Source: Microbacterium sp. 8M (lineage in GTDB: Bacteria > Actinomycetota > Actinomycetes > Actinomycetales > Microbacteriaceae). Taken from it: DNA of 64,000 nucleotides. Both the position numbers and the translations under genes were made by a program. The stretch spans positions 2,403,092 through 2,467,091 of the forward strand of contig NZ_LR733284.1 of NCBI RefSeq assembly GCF_902506375.1, read 5' to 3'. Positions 56,243 through 64,000 of this stretch are shown here, piece after piece (position 1 is the stretch's first letter; every line of letters begins with the position of its first letter). Below the pieces are notes generated by a model. It saw only the letters and a list, made by a program, of their open reading frames with translations. It ran no database searches and was not told the DNA's origin.

Positions 56243-57283
56243 TCAGCTCGCCGCGCGGGTGAGCTCAGCGAGCTGCGCGCGGCCGAGGGCGACACCCGCG
56301 CCCTGCATGAGTTCGTCGACCTGCTCGGTGGCGAACGCGTTGACGATCGGGGCGGTCACGGTGCGCTGCGCGAGCAGCCAGCCGATCGCGACCGCGGCCA
56401 CCGGGACGTGCAACTCCTCGGCGGCGAGATCGAGCGCACGCAGCACCTTGATGCCGCGACGGTTGATGTTGCTGCGCAGCTGCATGCCGCGCACGCCCTG
56501 CAGCGCCTGCTTCGAGCGGTGCCGGCCGGACAGGAACCCGTGCTCGAGGGCGTGCGAGGGCGTCACCGCCAGACCCTGAGCCGCGGCCACGAGCCGAAGG
56601 TCGCCCTCGAACTCCGCCCGGCGCACGAGGTTGTACGGCTCGTCGAGCACCTCGATGCGCGGGTAGCCGGCCGAGGCCAGGATCCGGGCCTCGACGAGGC
56701 GCTCCGCGGAGAACCCGAAGGCGCCGAGCACGCGCACCTTCCCCGTCTCCACCAGCCACTCCGCGGTGGCGAGGGTGTCCTCCAGGGGACTGCCGTCGTC
56801 GACCGTGCCGTCGAGGTAGAGCACGTCGATGCGCTCCACGCCGAGGCGGTTCAGCGACGCCTCCGCCGCGCGGACGAGGTTCACCGGGCCGATGCCCGGG
56901 TTGTCGGGGTGGCCGCCGACACGCACGGTCAGCACGATGTCGTCGCGGTTGCCGCGCGCCGCGAGCCAGCGGCCGATGATGTGCTCGCTGCGACCCGCGG
57001 CGAAGCTGTCCGCCGTGTGGACGGCGTTGCCGCCGAACTCGGCGTAGCGGTCGAGGATGCGCAGCGCGGTGTCGGCGTCGGTGTTCCAGCCGAACTCCGC
57101 GCCGCCGAGGATGAGCGGAAAGGCACGGATGCCGGTCTCGCCGATCGGCACGCGCAGACCTGCACCGACGCCCGGGCCGATGACCGGGATCGGCGCAGAC
57201 GGGTGCGGCGGGACGACCGCGGGCGCCGTGGTGACGGCAGGCGCGGCACCGCCGGCTGCGGATCCGACGCTGAAGAGACGCAT
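56243..57283 (-). CDS. Aldo/keto reductase
   Basis: 346 residues. Family pattern FPLILGGAEFGWNTDADTALRILDRY, AVHTADSFAAGRSEHIIGRWLA, ERIDVLYLDGTVDDGSPLEDTL, VTPSHALEHGFLSG and AAVAIGWLLAQRTVTAPIV. The catalytic tetrad is partly changed: the usual Tyr of D-x-A-x-x-Y is replaced by Phe (HTADSFAAG), which may impair reduction. The 55-residue Ala/Pro-rich N-terminus is not usual. GGGGGTGA precedes ATG 57283. Confidence 0.8.
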   Translation of the reverse strand: MRLFSVGSAAGGAAPAVTTAPAVVPPHPSAPIPVIGPGVGAGLRVPIGETGIRAFPLILGGAEFGWNTDADTALRILDRYAEFGGNAVHTADSFAAGRSEHIIGRWLAARGNRDDIVLTVRVGGHPDNPGIGPVNLVRAAEASLNRLGVERIDVLYLDGTVDDGSPLEDTLATAEWLVETGKVRVLGAFGFSAERLVEARILASAGYPRIEVLDEPYNLVRRAEFEGDLRLVAAAQGLAVTPSHALEHGFLSGRHRSKQALQGVRGMQLRSNINRRGIKVLRALDLAAEELHVPVAAVAIGWLLAQRTVTAPIVNAFATEQVDELMQGAGVALGRAQLAELTRAAS

Positions 57284-57345
57284 GCGATCACCCCCGTGTC
57301 TGCTGCGTTGCTTTCCGAGACGCACCCCCCGGTGCGCTCTCTTCG

Positions 57346-57351
57346 AGGGTA
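57346..57351 (-). promoter_or_regulatory. Putative -10 of the aldo/keto reductase gene
   Basis: Minus-strand TACCCT, about 62 nt before the ATG at 57283. Confidence 0.35.
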
Positions 57352-57428
57352 CGGGAGGCCACCGACGCTTCCGTTCATTGAGTCGACGCGGAGGCGAACA
57401 ATCGGTAACGGTTCGATCACGAATACGC

Positions 57429-57476
57429 GAAGAGGCCCGTCATGTCCTCCTTTCGGCGGACATGACGGGCCTCTTC
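57429..57476 (-). terminator. Terminator after pnp
   Basis: Perfect 19-bp stem GAAGAGGCCCGTCATGTCC / GGACATGACGGGCCTCTTC with a 10-nt loop, 9 nt beyond the pnp stop. It may work in both directions. Confidence 0.85.
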
Positions 57477-57484
57477 TGCGGCTA

Positions 57485-59761
57485 TCAGGCCTCGGCGGTC
57501 TCGGCGGCCGGCTCCGCGGCCTCAGCCGGAGCCTCGTCGATGACGGGCTCGAGCGAGAGCTTGCCGCGGTCGTCGATCTTCGTGATCTTCACGAGGATCT
57601 TCTGGCCGACGGAGAGCACGTCCTCGACGTTCTCGACACGCTTGCCACCGGCGAGCTTGCGCACCTCGGTGACGTGCAGGAGGCCGTCCTTGCCCGGGAG
57701 CAGGGAGACGAACGCACCGAAGGTCGCGATCTTGACGACCGTGCCCAGGAACTGCTCGCCGACCTCGGGGTTGGTCGGGTTGGCGATCGCGTTGACCTGG
57801 GCGCGGGCGGCCTCGGCCGACGGGCCGTCGGTCGCGCCGATGTAGACGGTGCCGTCCTCCTCGATGGAGATCTGCGCGCCGGTCTCGTCCTGGATCGCGT
57901 TGATCGTCTTGCCCTTGGGGCCGATCAGCTCGCCGATCTTGTCGACCGGGATCTGCACGCTGATCACGCGCGGTGCGGTCGGGGCCATCTCGTCCGGGCT
58001 GTCGATCGCGGCGTTGAGCACGTTGAGGATCGTCAGGCGCGCGTCCTTGGCCTGGGTCAGCGCGCCGGCGAGCACCTCGGAGGGGATGCCGTCGAGCTTG
58101 GTGTCCAGCTGGATCGCGGTGACGAACTCGCTCGTGCCGGCGACCTTGAAGTCCATGTCGCCGAGGGCGTCCTCGGCGCCGAGGATGTCGGTGAGCGCCG
58201 CGTAGCGGGTCTCGCCGTCGACCTGGTCGGACACGAGGCCCATCGCGATGCCCGCGACCGGGGCGCGCAGCGGCACACCGGCGTTCAGCAGCGACAGGGT
58301 CGACGCGCAGACGGAGCCCATCGACGTGGAGCCGTTGGATCCGAGGGCCTCGGAGACCTGACGGATCGCGTAGGGGAACTCCTCGCGGCTCGGCAGAACC
58401 GGAACGAGGGCGCGCTCGGCGAGGAAGCCGTGCCCGATCTCGCGACGCTTCGGCGAGCCCACGCGGCCGGTCTCACCGGTCGAGTAGGGCGGGAAGTTGT
58501 AGTGGTGCATGTAGCGCTTGCTCGTCGTGGGCGACAGCGAGTCGATCTGCTGCTCCATCTTGAGCATGTTCAGCGTCGTGACGCCCAGGATCTGGGTCTC
58601 ACCGCGCTGGAAGATCGCGGAGCCGTGCACGCGCGGAATGACCTGCACCTCGGCGTCCAGCGGGCGGATGTCCGCGAGACCGCGGCCGTCGATGCGGACG
58701 CCCTCGGTGAGGATCCGGCCGCGCACGATCTTCTTCGTGACCGACTTGTAGGCGGCGGAGAACTCGCTGAGGGCGACCTCCGGCTGCTCCCCGGCCTCGA
58801 CCGCGGCGACGAGCTCGGCCTTGACGCGGTCCTTGACGGCGTCGTCGGCGTTCTGGCGCTCCTGCTTGTCGGCGATCTGGTAGACGTCGACGAGCTCGGC
58901 GAACGCGCGGGACGAGACGAAGTCGTAGGTCTCCTCGCTGTACGGCAGGAAGACCGGGTACACACCCGGCTCCTTCGACGCCTGCGCGGCCAGGTCGGCC
59001 TGCGCCTTGACGAGCTGCGAGATGAACGGCTTGGCGGCCTCGAGGCCCTGCGCGACGATGTCCTCGCTGGGCTTGGTGGCGCCGGCCTTGATCAGGTTCC
59101 AGCTGCCCTCGGTGGCCTCGGCCTCCACCATCATGATGGCGACGTCCTCGGTGCCGTCACCCTTGGTGACGACGCGGCCGGCGACGACGAGGTCGAACAC
59201 GGCCTGCTCGACCTGCTCGGCGTTCGGGAACGCGACCCACTGGTCGGCGTGCTCGCCCTGCCCGGGGATGAACGCGAGGCGCACACCGGCGATGGGGCCG
59301 GAGAACGGCAGGCCCGAGATCTGGGTCGACGCGGAGGCCGCGTTGATCGCGAGCGCGTCGTAGAACTCGCCCGGGGCGATGCTCAGGACCGTGATGACGA
59401 TCTGGACCTCGTTGCGCAGGCCGTCGACGAACGACGGGCGCAGCGGGCGGTCGATGAGACGGCAGACGAGGATCGCCTCGGTGGAGGGGCGGCCCTCGCG
59501 GCGGAAGAACGAGCCGGGGATCTTGCCGGCCGCGTACGAGCGCTCCTCGACGTCGACGGTGAGCGGGAAGAAGTCGAAGCCCTCGCGCGGCGACTTGCTG
59601 GCGCTCGTGGCCGAGAGCAGCATCGTCTCCTCGTCGAGGTAGGCGGCGACCGCGCCCTGCGCCTGCTGTGCGAGACGGCCCGTCTCGAAGCGGACGGTGC
59701 GGGTGCCGAAGCGGCCGTTATCGAGAACGGCCTCGGTGGCAGTGATTTCAGGACCTTCCAA
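57485..59761 (-). CDS. pnp: Polyribonucleotide nucleotidyltransferase (PNPase)
   Basis: 758 residues; two RNase PH cores, KH ([21 protein letters not shown]) and S1 ([32 protein letters not shown]) domains in normal order. The usual first-core [15 protein letters not shown] and second-core sequences are present. The start is TTG 59761, with AAGGAG 8 nt upstream and the family N-terminus LEGPEI. It degrades RNA 3' to 5'. Confidence 0.96.
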   Translation of the reverse strand: MEGPEITATEAVLDNGRFGTRTVRFETGRLAQQAQGAVAAYLDEETMLLSATSASKSPREGFDFFPLTVDVEERSYAAGKIPGSFFRREGRPSTEAILVCRLIDRPLRPSFVDGLRNEVQIVITVLSIAPGEFYDALAINAASASTQISGLPFSGPIAGVRLAFIPGQGEHADQWVAFPNAEQVEQAVFDLVVAGRVVTKGDGTEDVAIMMVEAEATEGSWNLIKAGATKPSEDIVAQGLEAAKPFISQLVKAQADLAAQASKEPGVYPVFLPYSEETYDFVSSRAFAELVDVYQIADKQERQNADDAVKDRVKAELVAAVEAGEQPEVALSEFSAAYKSVTKKIVRGRILTEGVRIDGRGLADIRPLDAEVQVIPRVHGSAIFQRGETQILGVTTLNMLKMEQQIDSLSPTTSKRYMHHYNFPPYSTGETGRVGSPKRREIGHGFLAERALVPVLPSREEFPYAIRQVSEALGSNGSTSMGSVCASTLSLLNAGVPLRAPVAGIAMGLVSDQVDGETRYAALTDILGAEDALGDMDFKVAGTSEFVTAIQLDTKLDGIPSEVLAGALTQAKDARLTILNVLNAAIDSPDEMAPTAPRVISVQIPVDKIGELIGPKGKTINAIQDETGAQISIEEDGTVYIGATDGPSAEAARAQVNAIANPTNPEVGEQFLGTVVKIATFGAFVSLLPGKDGLLHVTEVRKLAGGKRVENVEDVLSVGQKILVKITKIDDRGKLSLEPVIDEAPAEAAEPAAETAEA

Positions 59762-59817
59762 GAGGTCTCTCCTTCTTTGTTTAGGCTCGCTCTCCCGTGT
59801 GGAGCGCGAGCATGGAC

Positions 59818-59849
59818 GGATGCACACAGAGGCATCCCTTCCGATCCTA
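59818..59849 (-). promoter_or_regulatory. pnp promoter and 5'-terminal hairpin
   Basis: Minus-strand TAGGAT (59849-59844) is a likely -10. About 7 nt later the transcript would begin with the hairpin GGATGC-N8-GCATCC (59837-59818), followed by about 55 nt to the TTG. A 5' stem in pnp mRNA is the target of self-control in other bacteria; here it is inference. Confidence 0.45.
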
Positions 59850-59917
59850 TCAGCGCGGCACCGTGCAACCGGCCGGAGGTCGGCACCCGCACTCCCCCGA
59901 GCCCCGAGGGCGTGCGC

Positions 59918-61858
59918 TCAGACGTCGCTGGTCTCGCGCACGCCGCGCTCACGCCCGAGCCGCACGTAGGCGTCGTGCTTCGGGCTGCGGCCGTCCCCCG
60001 CGGTGCGACCGTGCAGGCGGCGCCACACCCACGGCAGCGCATGGCGCCGCCACCACACGCCCGCGCTCGTGCGCTCGGTCGCATGCAGCGCCTCGTCGAG
60101 AGCGCCGAGCTCGTCGGCGAGGGGCACCCCGAGCGCGACGCCGGCGCGGTAGGCCAGGAAGCGATGCCCCCGGCTGGAGAGGTGGACGAGATCCTCGCCC
60201 CAGTTCTCCCGTCGCGCGAGCTGGGGGTGCAGGTCGGTGTCCACCAGGATCGCGCCCTGCCGGCGGGCGATGCCCGCGAGCGCCGTGGCCCACGCGGAGA
60301 ACCGCCGGGCGTAGATCCGCGCCGCAGGGTTGCCCGGCAGGAACGCGGTGACGAGCAGCACGTCGGCCCCCGTCTCGCGCAGCTGCCGCACCGCGTCCTC
60401 GAGCCGGGCCGCGAGCAGGGGGATGGCGACCCGCCGCTTCACCAGGTCGTTCGCGCCGATCAGGATCGACACCAGATCCGGGCGCAGCTGCAGCGCCCGA
60501 CGCAGCTGCGTGCCGCACACGTCCTCGACGCGCTTGGAGCGCACTGCGAGGTTCGCGTAGTCCAGCGGCTCGCGGGCCGCCAGCAGCAGCGCCAGCCGGT
60601 CCGCCCAGCCGCGGAGCTCCCCGTCGGGACCGGGATCGCACAGCCCCTCGGTGAGCGAATCACCCAGCGCCACGTAGCGGCGCCACCGCTTGCGCTCCCC
60701 CGGCGGCGCCGGCTCCGGCCGCACCGCCCGGGGTGCGCGCAGCGAGGCGTCGACCCGGGCGAGCTCCTGAGCCTCGGCGAAATGATCGAGCAGCTGATCG
60801 CACACGGCGCTCCAGCTGCGCTGCTCCACGGCCGCGCGCCCCGCGCGCCCGAGCGCCTGGCGCTTGCGCGCGTCGCCGGCCAGGTCACGCACCCGGTCGC
60901 GGAGATCCTGCAGGTCGCCGGGGCGGTACAGCCACCCGTCGACGCCCTGCCGCACCAGGTCGAGGGGACCGCCGCGGCCCGTCGCGACGACGGGGATGCC
61001 GCTCGCATGGGCCTCCTGCAGCGTCTGGCCGAACGTCTCGCTCTCCCCCGGATGCACGAACACGTCGAACGACGCCATGGCCTCCGCCAGCTCGGCACCG
61101 CTCAGGTGCCCCAGGAACACGGCGCTGGGCAGCAGCGCCTCCAGCCGCGGCCGGGAGGGACCGTCGCCCACGATCACCAGGCGCACCCCGGGGAGATCCG
61201 CGAGCACGTGCAGATCCTCCACCTGCTTCTCCGGAGCGAGCCGGCCGACGTATCCGACCACCACGTCCGCACCGACTCGATGCGGCCACGCGGCCGCACG
61301 GCGATCGGGGTGGAAGCGCTCGGCGTCCACGCCCCTTCCCCAGCGGCGCACCCGGTCGACGCCGAGACGGGCGAGCTGCTCCTCCGACTCCGACGACGGG
61401 GCCAGCGAGAGGGTGGCACGGCGGTGCAGACGGGCGATGTGCGCCTCGGCGAGCGTCGTCGTCAGCGCCACGCCGTACCGCGCGGCGTAGGCGGCGACGT
61501 CTGTCTGGTACGCCGCCACGGCGGGCACCCCGAGGCGCTCCGCCGCGAGCGCACCGCGCCAGCCCAGCGCGAACGGCGAGGCGAGGTGCACCACGTCGGG
61601 CTCGAAACGGGCGAGGGACGCCGCCAGGCGGTGCGCGCTCGAGGTCCCGACCCGCACGGTGCGGTATCCGGGCAGGGCGACGGACGGCACCGGCTCGATG
61701 CGGGCGTGTCCGATCATGCGCGGCATGTCGGCGGCCGCGGGCGCGTACACGCGGGCCTCGTGCCCCTGACGCTCGAGATGACGGAGGATCTGCAGGACGG
61801 ATCCGGTGACGCCGTTCATGTGCGGGAGGAAGGACTCCGTCACGATCGCTGCTCTCAC
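59918..61858 (-). CDS. GT4 glycosyltransferase fused to an SGNH hydrolase
   Basis: 646 residues. Residues 1 to about 370 are a GT4 glycosyltransferase: IVTESFLPHMNGVTGSVLQI, VVHLASPFALGWRGA, DVVVGYVGRLAPEKQVEDL, HPGESETFGQTLQEAHASGI. From about 395 a GDSL/SGNH hydrolase follows: ALGDSLTEG (397-405), SILIGANDL, and DLVHLSSRGHRF. The first domain resembles PimB-like mannosyltransferases; the second might remove an acyl or acetyl group from the same glycan. No stop or frameshift separates them. GTG 61858 is chosen for the family N-terminus. Confidence 0.87.
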   Translation of the reverse strand: MRAAIVTESFLPHMNGVTGSVLQILRHLERQGHEARVYAPAAADMPRMIGHARIEPVPSVALPGYRTVRVGTSSAHRLAASLARFEPDVVHLASPFALGWRGALAAERLGVPAVAAYQTDVAAYAARYGVALTTTLAEAHIARLHRRATLSLAPSSESEEQLARLGVDRVRRWGRGVDAERFHPDRRAAAWPHRVGADVVVGYVGRLAPEKQVEDLHVLADLPGVRLVIVGDGPSRPRLEALLPSAVFLGHLSGAELAEAMASFDVFVHPGESETFGQTLQEAHASGIPVVATGRGGPLDLVRQGVDGWLYRPGDLQDLRDRVRDLAGDARKRQALGRAGRAAVEQRSWSAVCDQLLDHFAEAQELARVDASLRAPRAVRPEPAPPGERKRWRRYVALGDSLTEGLCDPGPDGELRGWADRLALLLAAREPLDYANLAVRSKRVEDVCGTQLRRALQLRPDLVSILIGANDLVKRRVAIPLLAARLEDAVRQLRETGADVLLVTAFLPGNPAARIYARRFSAWATALAGIARRQGAILVDTDLHPQLARRENWGEDLVHLSSRGHRFLAYRAGVALGVPLADELGALDEALHATERTSAGVWWRRHALPWVWRRLHGRTAGDGRSPKHDAYVRLGRERGVRETSDV

Positions 61859-62014
61859 GGGACCAGGATCCCGCCCCGGGCCGCCCGGGATCGCCGGGAA
61901 CAGCCGCCGTCGCACACTGTTCACCGGATGCACCGCGATCCGTCACCGGGCGTCCTCCGGCTCGCCCGCCGCCGGTCGCCCGCCGTTCTCCGCGGCCTCG
62001 GCGGGCAGCGGGGC

Positions 62015-62020
62015 TAGGCT
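62015..62020 (+). promoter_or_regulatory. Leaderless -10 of the DUF5302 gene
   Basis: TAGGCT, 7 nt before ATG 62028. Confidence 0.5.
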
Positions 62021-62027
62021 GGCGCGC

Positions 62028-62198
62028 ATGAGTACCGACGACACCGCCGCGGCGGACATGAAGCGCAAGTTCAAGGAGGCGCTGGACAAGAAGAACGCCC
62101 AGCAGCACCGTGGCGAGGCGCACCTGGACGGCGACTCCGCCGTCCACGGCACGCACGCCGCGCAGACCCGGCGCGAGTTCCGCCGCAAGAGCGGCTGA
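62028..62198 (+). CDS. DUF5302 small protein
   Basis: 56 residues, charged: DMKRKFKEALDKKNAQQHRG, then HGTHAAQTRREFRRKSG. It matches the short actinobacterial DUF5302 family ending in FRRKSG. Function unknown. A strong terminator follows. Confidence 0.82.
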   Translation: MSTDDTAAADMKRKFKEALDKKNAQQHRGEAHLDGDSAVHGTHAAQTRREFRRKSG

Positions 62199-62210
62199 CC
62201 GCACCCTCAC

Positions 62211-62245
62211 GAAGGGGCGCCGGCGCGAGACGTCGGCGCCCCTTC
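62211..62245 (+). terminator. Terminator after the DUF5302 gene
   Basis: Perfect 12-bp stem GAAGGGGCGCCG / CGGCGCCCCTTC with an 11-nt loop, 12 nt after the stop. Confidence 0.8.
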
Positions 62246-62317
62246 TGCGTGAGCGGCGCCCGGCACGGCGGGCGGACCGGATCGGCGCACGCGGTGGCGA
62301 ACCACAGGCAACCGGGT

Positions 62318-62323
62318 TAGCGT
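62318..62323 (+). promoter_or_regulatory. Leaderless -10 of the lysozyme-like gene
   Basis: TAGCGT, then CGAACG and GTG (62330), spacing 6 nt. Confidence 0.55.
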
Positions 62324-62329
62324 CGAACG

Positions 62330-63508
62330 GTGAGCGTTACGACCCGGACCGTCGCTCCCCCGCGCAGGGGCCGCGCGGCGCGCCCGCTCACGGCGCTGCT
62401 GACGGCCGCGGCGCTGGCGGCTCTGCCGGTGTTCGCGCCGCCGGCCTACGCCGATGACTACCCGTCCTGGCAGGACGTGCAGAACGCGCAGGGGAACGAG
62501 CAGGCCACCCAGGATCAGATCGCTAAGGTCGACGACGCGCTCGCCGCCACCCAGCAGAAGGCCGCGGACGCCTCCACGGCGGCGATGAAGGCGGCCGAGA
62601 CCGCCAAGGCCGCGCGCGAGGCGGCCGATGCCGCCGCCACGCGCGCCGATGAGCTCACCGCCCAGGCGACCGCCGCCGAGCGGACCGCGCAGGAGGCGCA
62701 CGAGCAGGTGGGGACCATCATCGCCGGTCGCGCACGCACCGAGGCCTCGTCGCCGCTCCCCGCGCGGCTGTTCACCGCGGCCGACCCGGATCAGCTGCTC
62801 ACGCGGCTCGGCGTCATGCAGCGCCTCGACGCCACCTGGGCGACGCTCAGCGAACGCGCTCTCGCGGAGCAGGCGGTGGCGGGCTCGCTGCAGGACCAGG
62901 CGCAGGCCGCTCGGGTGGCACGCGACCAGCTCGCGACGAGCGCCGAGCAGGCCGCGCAGCAGGCGCAGGCCGCGGCGGACGCCGAGGCCGCCGCCGTGCG
63001 GGACCTGCAGGGGCACATCACGACCCTCTACGCACAGCTGGCGGCATTGAAGAACACGACGGCGGACGTCGAGCGGCGCTACCGGATCGGACAGCAGGTG
63101 GCCGAGCAGGCCCGTGAGCAGGCCGAGGCGGCAGCTGCAGCCGCATCCGGCGGAGGCGGGGACGGCGGGTGGACCGACCTCGGCGGCGACGGCGTGGACG
63201 TCGACCCTGCCGGAGCCCAGGCATACGCCGCCGGGCAGCTGGGCAACTACGGCTGGGGACAGGACCAGTTCCCGTGCCTCTACCGGCTGTGGATGCAGGA
63301 GTCCAGCTGGCGGGCGGACGCGCTGAACCCCGACAGCGGCGCCTACGGCATCCCGCAGGCTCTGCCGGCCGACAAGCTGGCCGCCGCCGGCGCCGACTGG
63401 CGCACCAACGGGAACACCCAGGTGGACTGGGGTCTGAGTTACATCCTCGACCGCTACGGGTCGCCCTGCGGCGCCTGGTCGCACGAGGTCGCGCACAACT
63501 GGTATTGA
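62330..63508 (+). CDS. Secreted coiled-coil protein with C-terminal lysozyme-like (transglycosylase) domain
   Basis: 392 residues. A signal peptide ends at AYA (41). Residues 45-270 form a long Ala/Gln/Glu coiled coil like the PcsB/RipA N-terminus. A GGGGDGG linker leads to a C-terminal domain (about 300-392) with LWMQESSWRADALNPDSGAYGIPQALP and DWGLSYILDRYGSPCGAWSHE, the transglycosylase-like fold whose Glu (in MQESSW) is catalytic. It probably cuts septal or lateral cell wall. The coiled coil may bind FtsEX-type partners. Confidence 0.88.
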   Translation: MSVTTRTVAPPRRGRAARPLTALLTAAALAALPVFAPPAYADDYPSWQDVQNAQGNEQATQDQIAKVDDALAATQQKAADASTAAMKAAETAKAAREAADAAATRADELTAQATAAERTAQEAHEQVGTIIAGRARTEASSPLPARLFTAADPDQLLTRLGVMQRLDATWATLSERALAEQAVAGSLQDQAQAARVARDQLATSAEQAAQQAQAAADAEAAAVRDLQGHITTLYAQLAALKNTTADVERRYRIGQQVAEQAREQAEAAAAAASGGGGDGGWTDLGGDGVDVDPAGAQAYAAGQLGNYGWGQDQFPCLYRLWMQESSWRADALNPDSGAYGIPQALPADKLAAAGADWRTNGNTQVDWGLSYILDRYGSPCGAWSHEVAHNWY

Positions 63509-63520
63509 GCGGGCGGCCCG

Positions 63521-64000
63521 TCACGGCTGTGCGAGCGTCGCGCGCGCCGCGTCGAGAACGACCGGATCCGCACAGCCACGGGCGAACCCGGCGATGCGCC
63601 GACGGATCTCGTACCCGAGGACCACGGATCCGATCCTCTCCGCGATCGGTGCGAGCCAACCCGGCCGGCAGGTGAAGTTGTACTTCCAGACGGCGCGCGT
63701 GCCCGCCTCCGCGGCCTCGAAGCGCCAGCCGGCGCCGAGCGTGCGGAAGAACCAGGGCCCCTTCTCCATCGTCATCCCGACGTTCGTCGGCGGGGCGTAC
63801 GAGACGTAGCGCGTGATCATCGACAGGCCGAACCGCTGCCGTGTGAACGTGCGGACGCCCTTGGCCGGCACCGTGGATCCGTCGAGGAAGTGCTGTTCGC
63901 GGATGAACCCGTCCCAGCGCCTACGCACCTGCCCGGTGGTCTGCGAGACGGCGTACGCCAGGTCGGGTGGGATCGGGACGACGACGGCGGCCTGGACGAC
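63521..64000 (-). CDS. SRPBCC (polyketide-cyclase-like) protein, partial
   Basis: The frame is open to the window end, so the N-terminus is missing; about 159 residues are visible, starting VPIPPDLAYAVSQTTGQVRRRWD and continuing RYVSYAPPTNVGMTMEKGPWFF. The pattern matches SRPBCC/polyketide-cyclase domains that bind hydrophobic ligands. Ligand unknown. Confidence 0.75.
   Translation of the reverse strand, partial: VVQAAVVVPIPPDLAYAVSQTTGQVRRRWDGFIREQHFLDGSTVPAKGVRTFTRQRFGLSMITRYVSYAPPTNVGMTMEKGPWFFRTLGAGWRFEAAEAGTRAVWKYNFTCRPGWLAPIAERIGSVVLGYEIRRRIAGFARGCADPVVLDAARATLAQP

Noticed and set aside
55112..62017. A very long open frame (over 2,000 codons) on the plus strand
   Set aside because: It runs antisense to pnp, the fusion gene and others, which have clear family motifs. 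In 70 percent GC DNA the opposite strand of real genes often stays open; composition is low-complexity (Arg/Ala/Gly/His-rich).

Overview
The window is a high-GC (about 70 percent) actinobacterial chromosome segment that fits Microbacteriaceae, most likely Microbacterium or a close relative. The evidence is the order ftsK-pgsA-cinA-clgR-DUF3046-recA-recX, a tmRNA with an FALAA-ending tag, a meso-DAP pathway (dapA, dapB, dapF), and the frequent use of -10 elements of the form TANNNT placed 6 to 7 nt before start codons. The organism call is inferred from gene content; no database search was done. There are no rRNA genes, CRISPR arrays, insertion sequences or intact prophages.

Layout. 1-3.2 kb: ferric-iron ABC importer (binding protein cut by the window edge, permease, ATPase). 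3.4-6.9 kb: ilvB-ilvN-ilvC for branched-chain amino acids, with a structured 5' leader. 7.3-9.5 kb: trehalose synthesis (otsA-otsB). 9.6-17.2 kb: two MFS exporters, a GNAT enzyme, a thiolase/CoA-transferase operon with a divergent IclR regulator, and a MarR regulator with its exporter gene. 17.3-22.3 kb: small and secreted proteins, a Tat-exported M15 peptidase, tRNA-Lys, hisN with a lipoprotein, tmRNA, and a SIMPL protein. 22.4-27.7 kb: hflX, an RsmC-like methyltransferase, dapF, a ClpP pair convergent with a ClgR/PopR-like regulator, and a DUF4242 protein. 27.7-33.3 kb: a large LuxR-type ATPase regulator, then miaB-miaA-GNAT. 33.4-43.1 kb: recX, recA, DUF3046, clgR, cinA, pgsA, ftsK, RNase J and dapA. 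43.2-50 kb: NUDIX, SDR, thyA-dfrA, a thioredoxin/DUF4395/OsmC redox group and a DrrAB-type ABC exporter. 50-64 kb: a SARP-type regulator sharing a unit with dapB, a GNAT enzyme with an unknown protein, a pyrimidine-dimer glycosylase-like protein, a phosphatase, an aldo/keto reductase, pnp, a glycosyltransferase-SGNH hydrolase fusion, a DUF5302 protein, a secreted coiled-coil lysozyme-like protein and a partial SRPBCC protein.

Points that stand out. (1) The second ClpP-like subunit has Ala where the catalytic Ser belongs, and the convergent regulator ends in YALAA, like the ssrA degron; together they look like a ClpP/ClpR-type protease with a self-tagged regulator. (2) About twenty genes look leaderless, with a nearly fixed -10 to start-codon distance. 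(3) Several short repeat elements sit in gaps between same-strand genes or inside gene ends (ilvN-ilvC, recA-recX, dapA-RNase J, scoA 5' end, ilvC 3' end). (4) recA carries both a PafBC-type (RecA-NDp) promoter and a LexA box.
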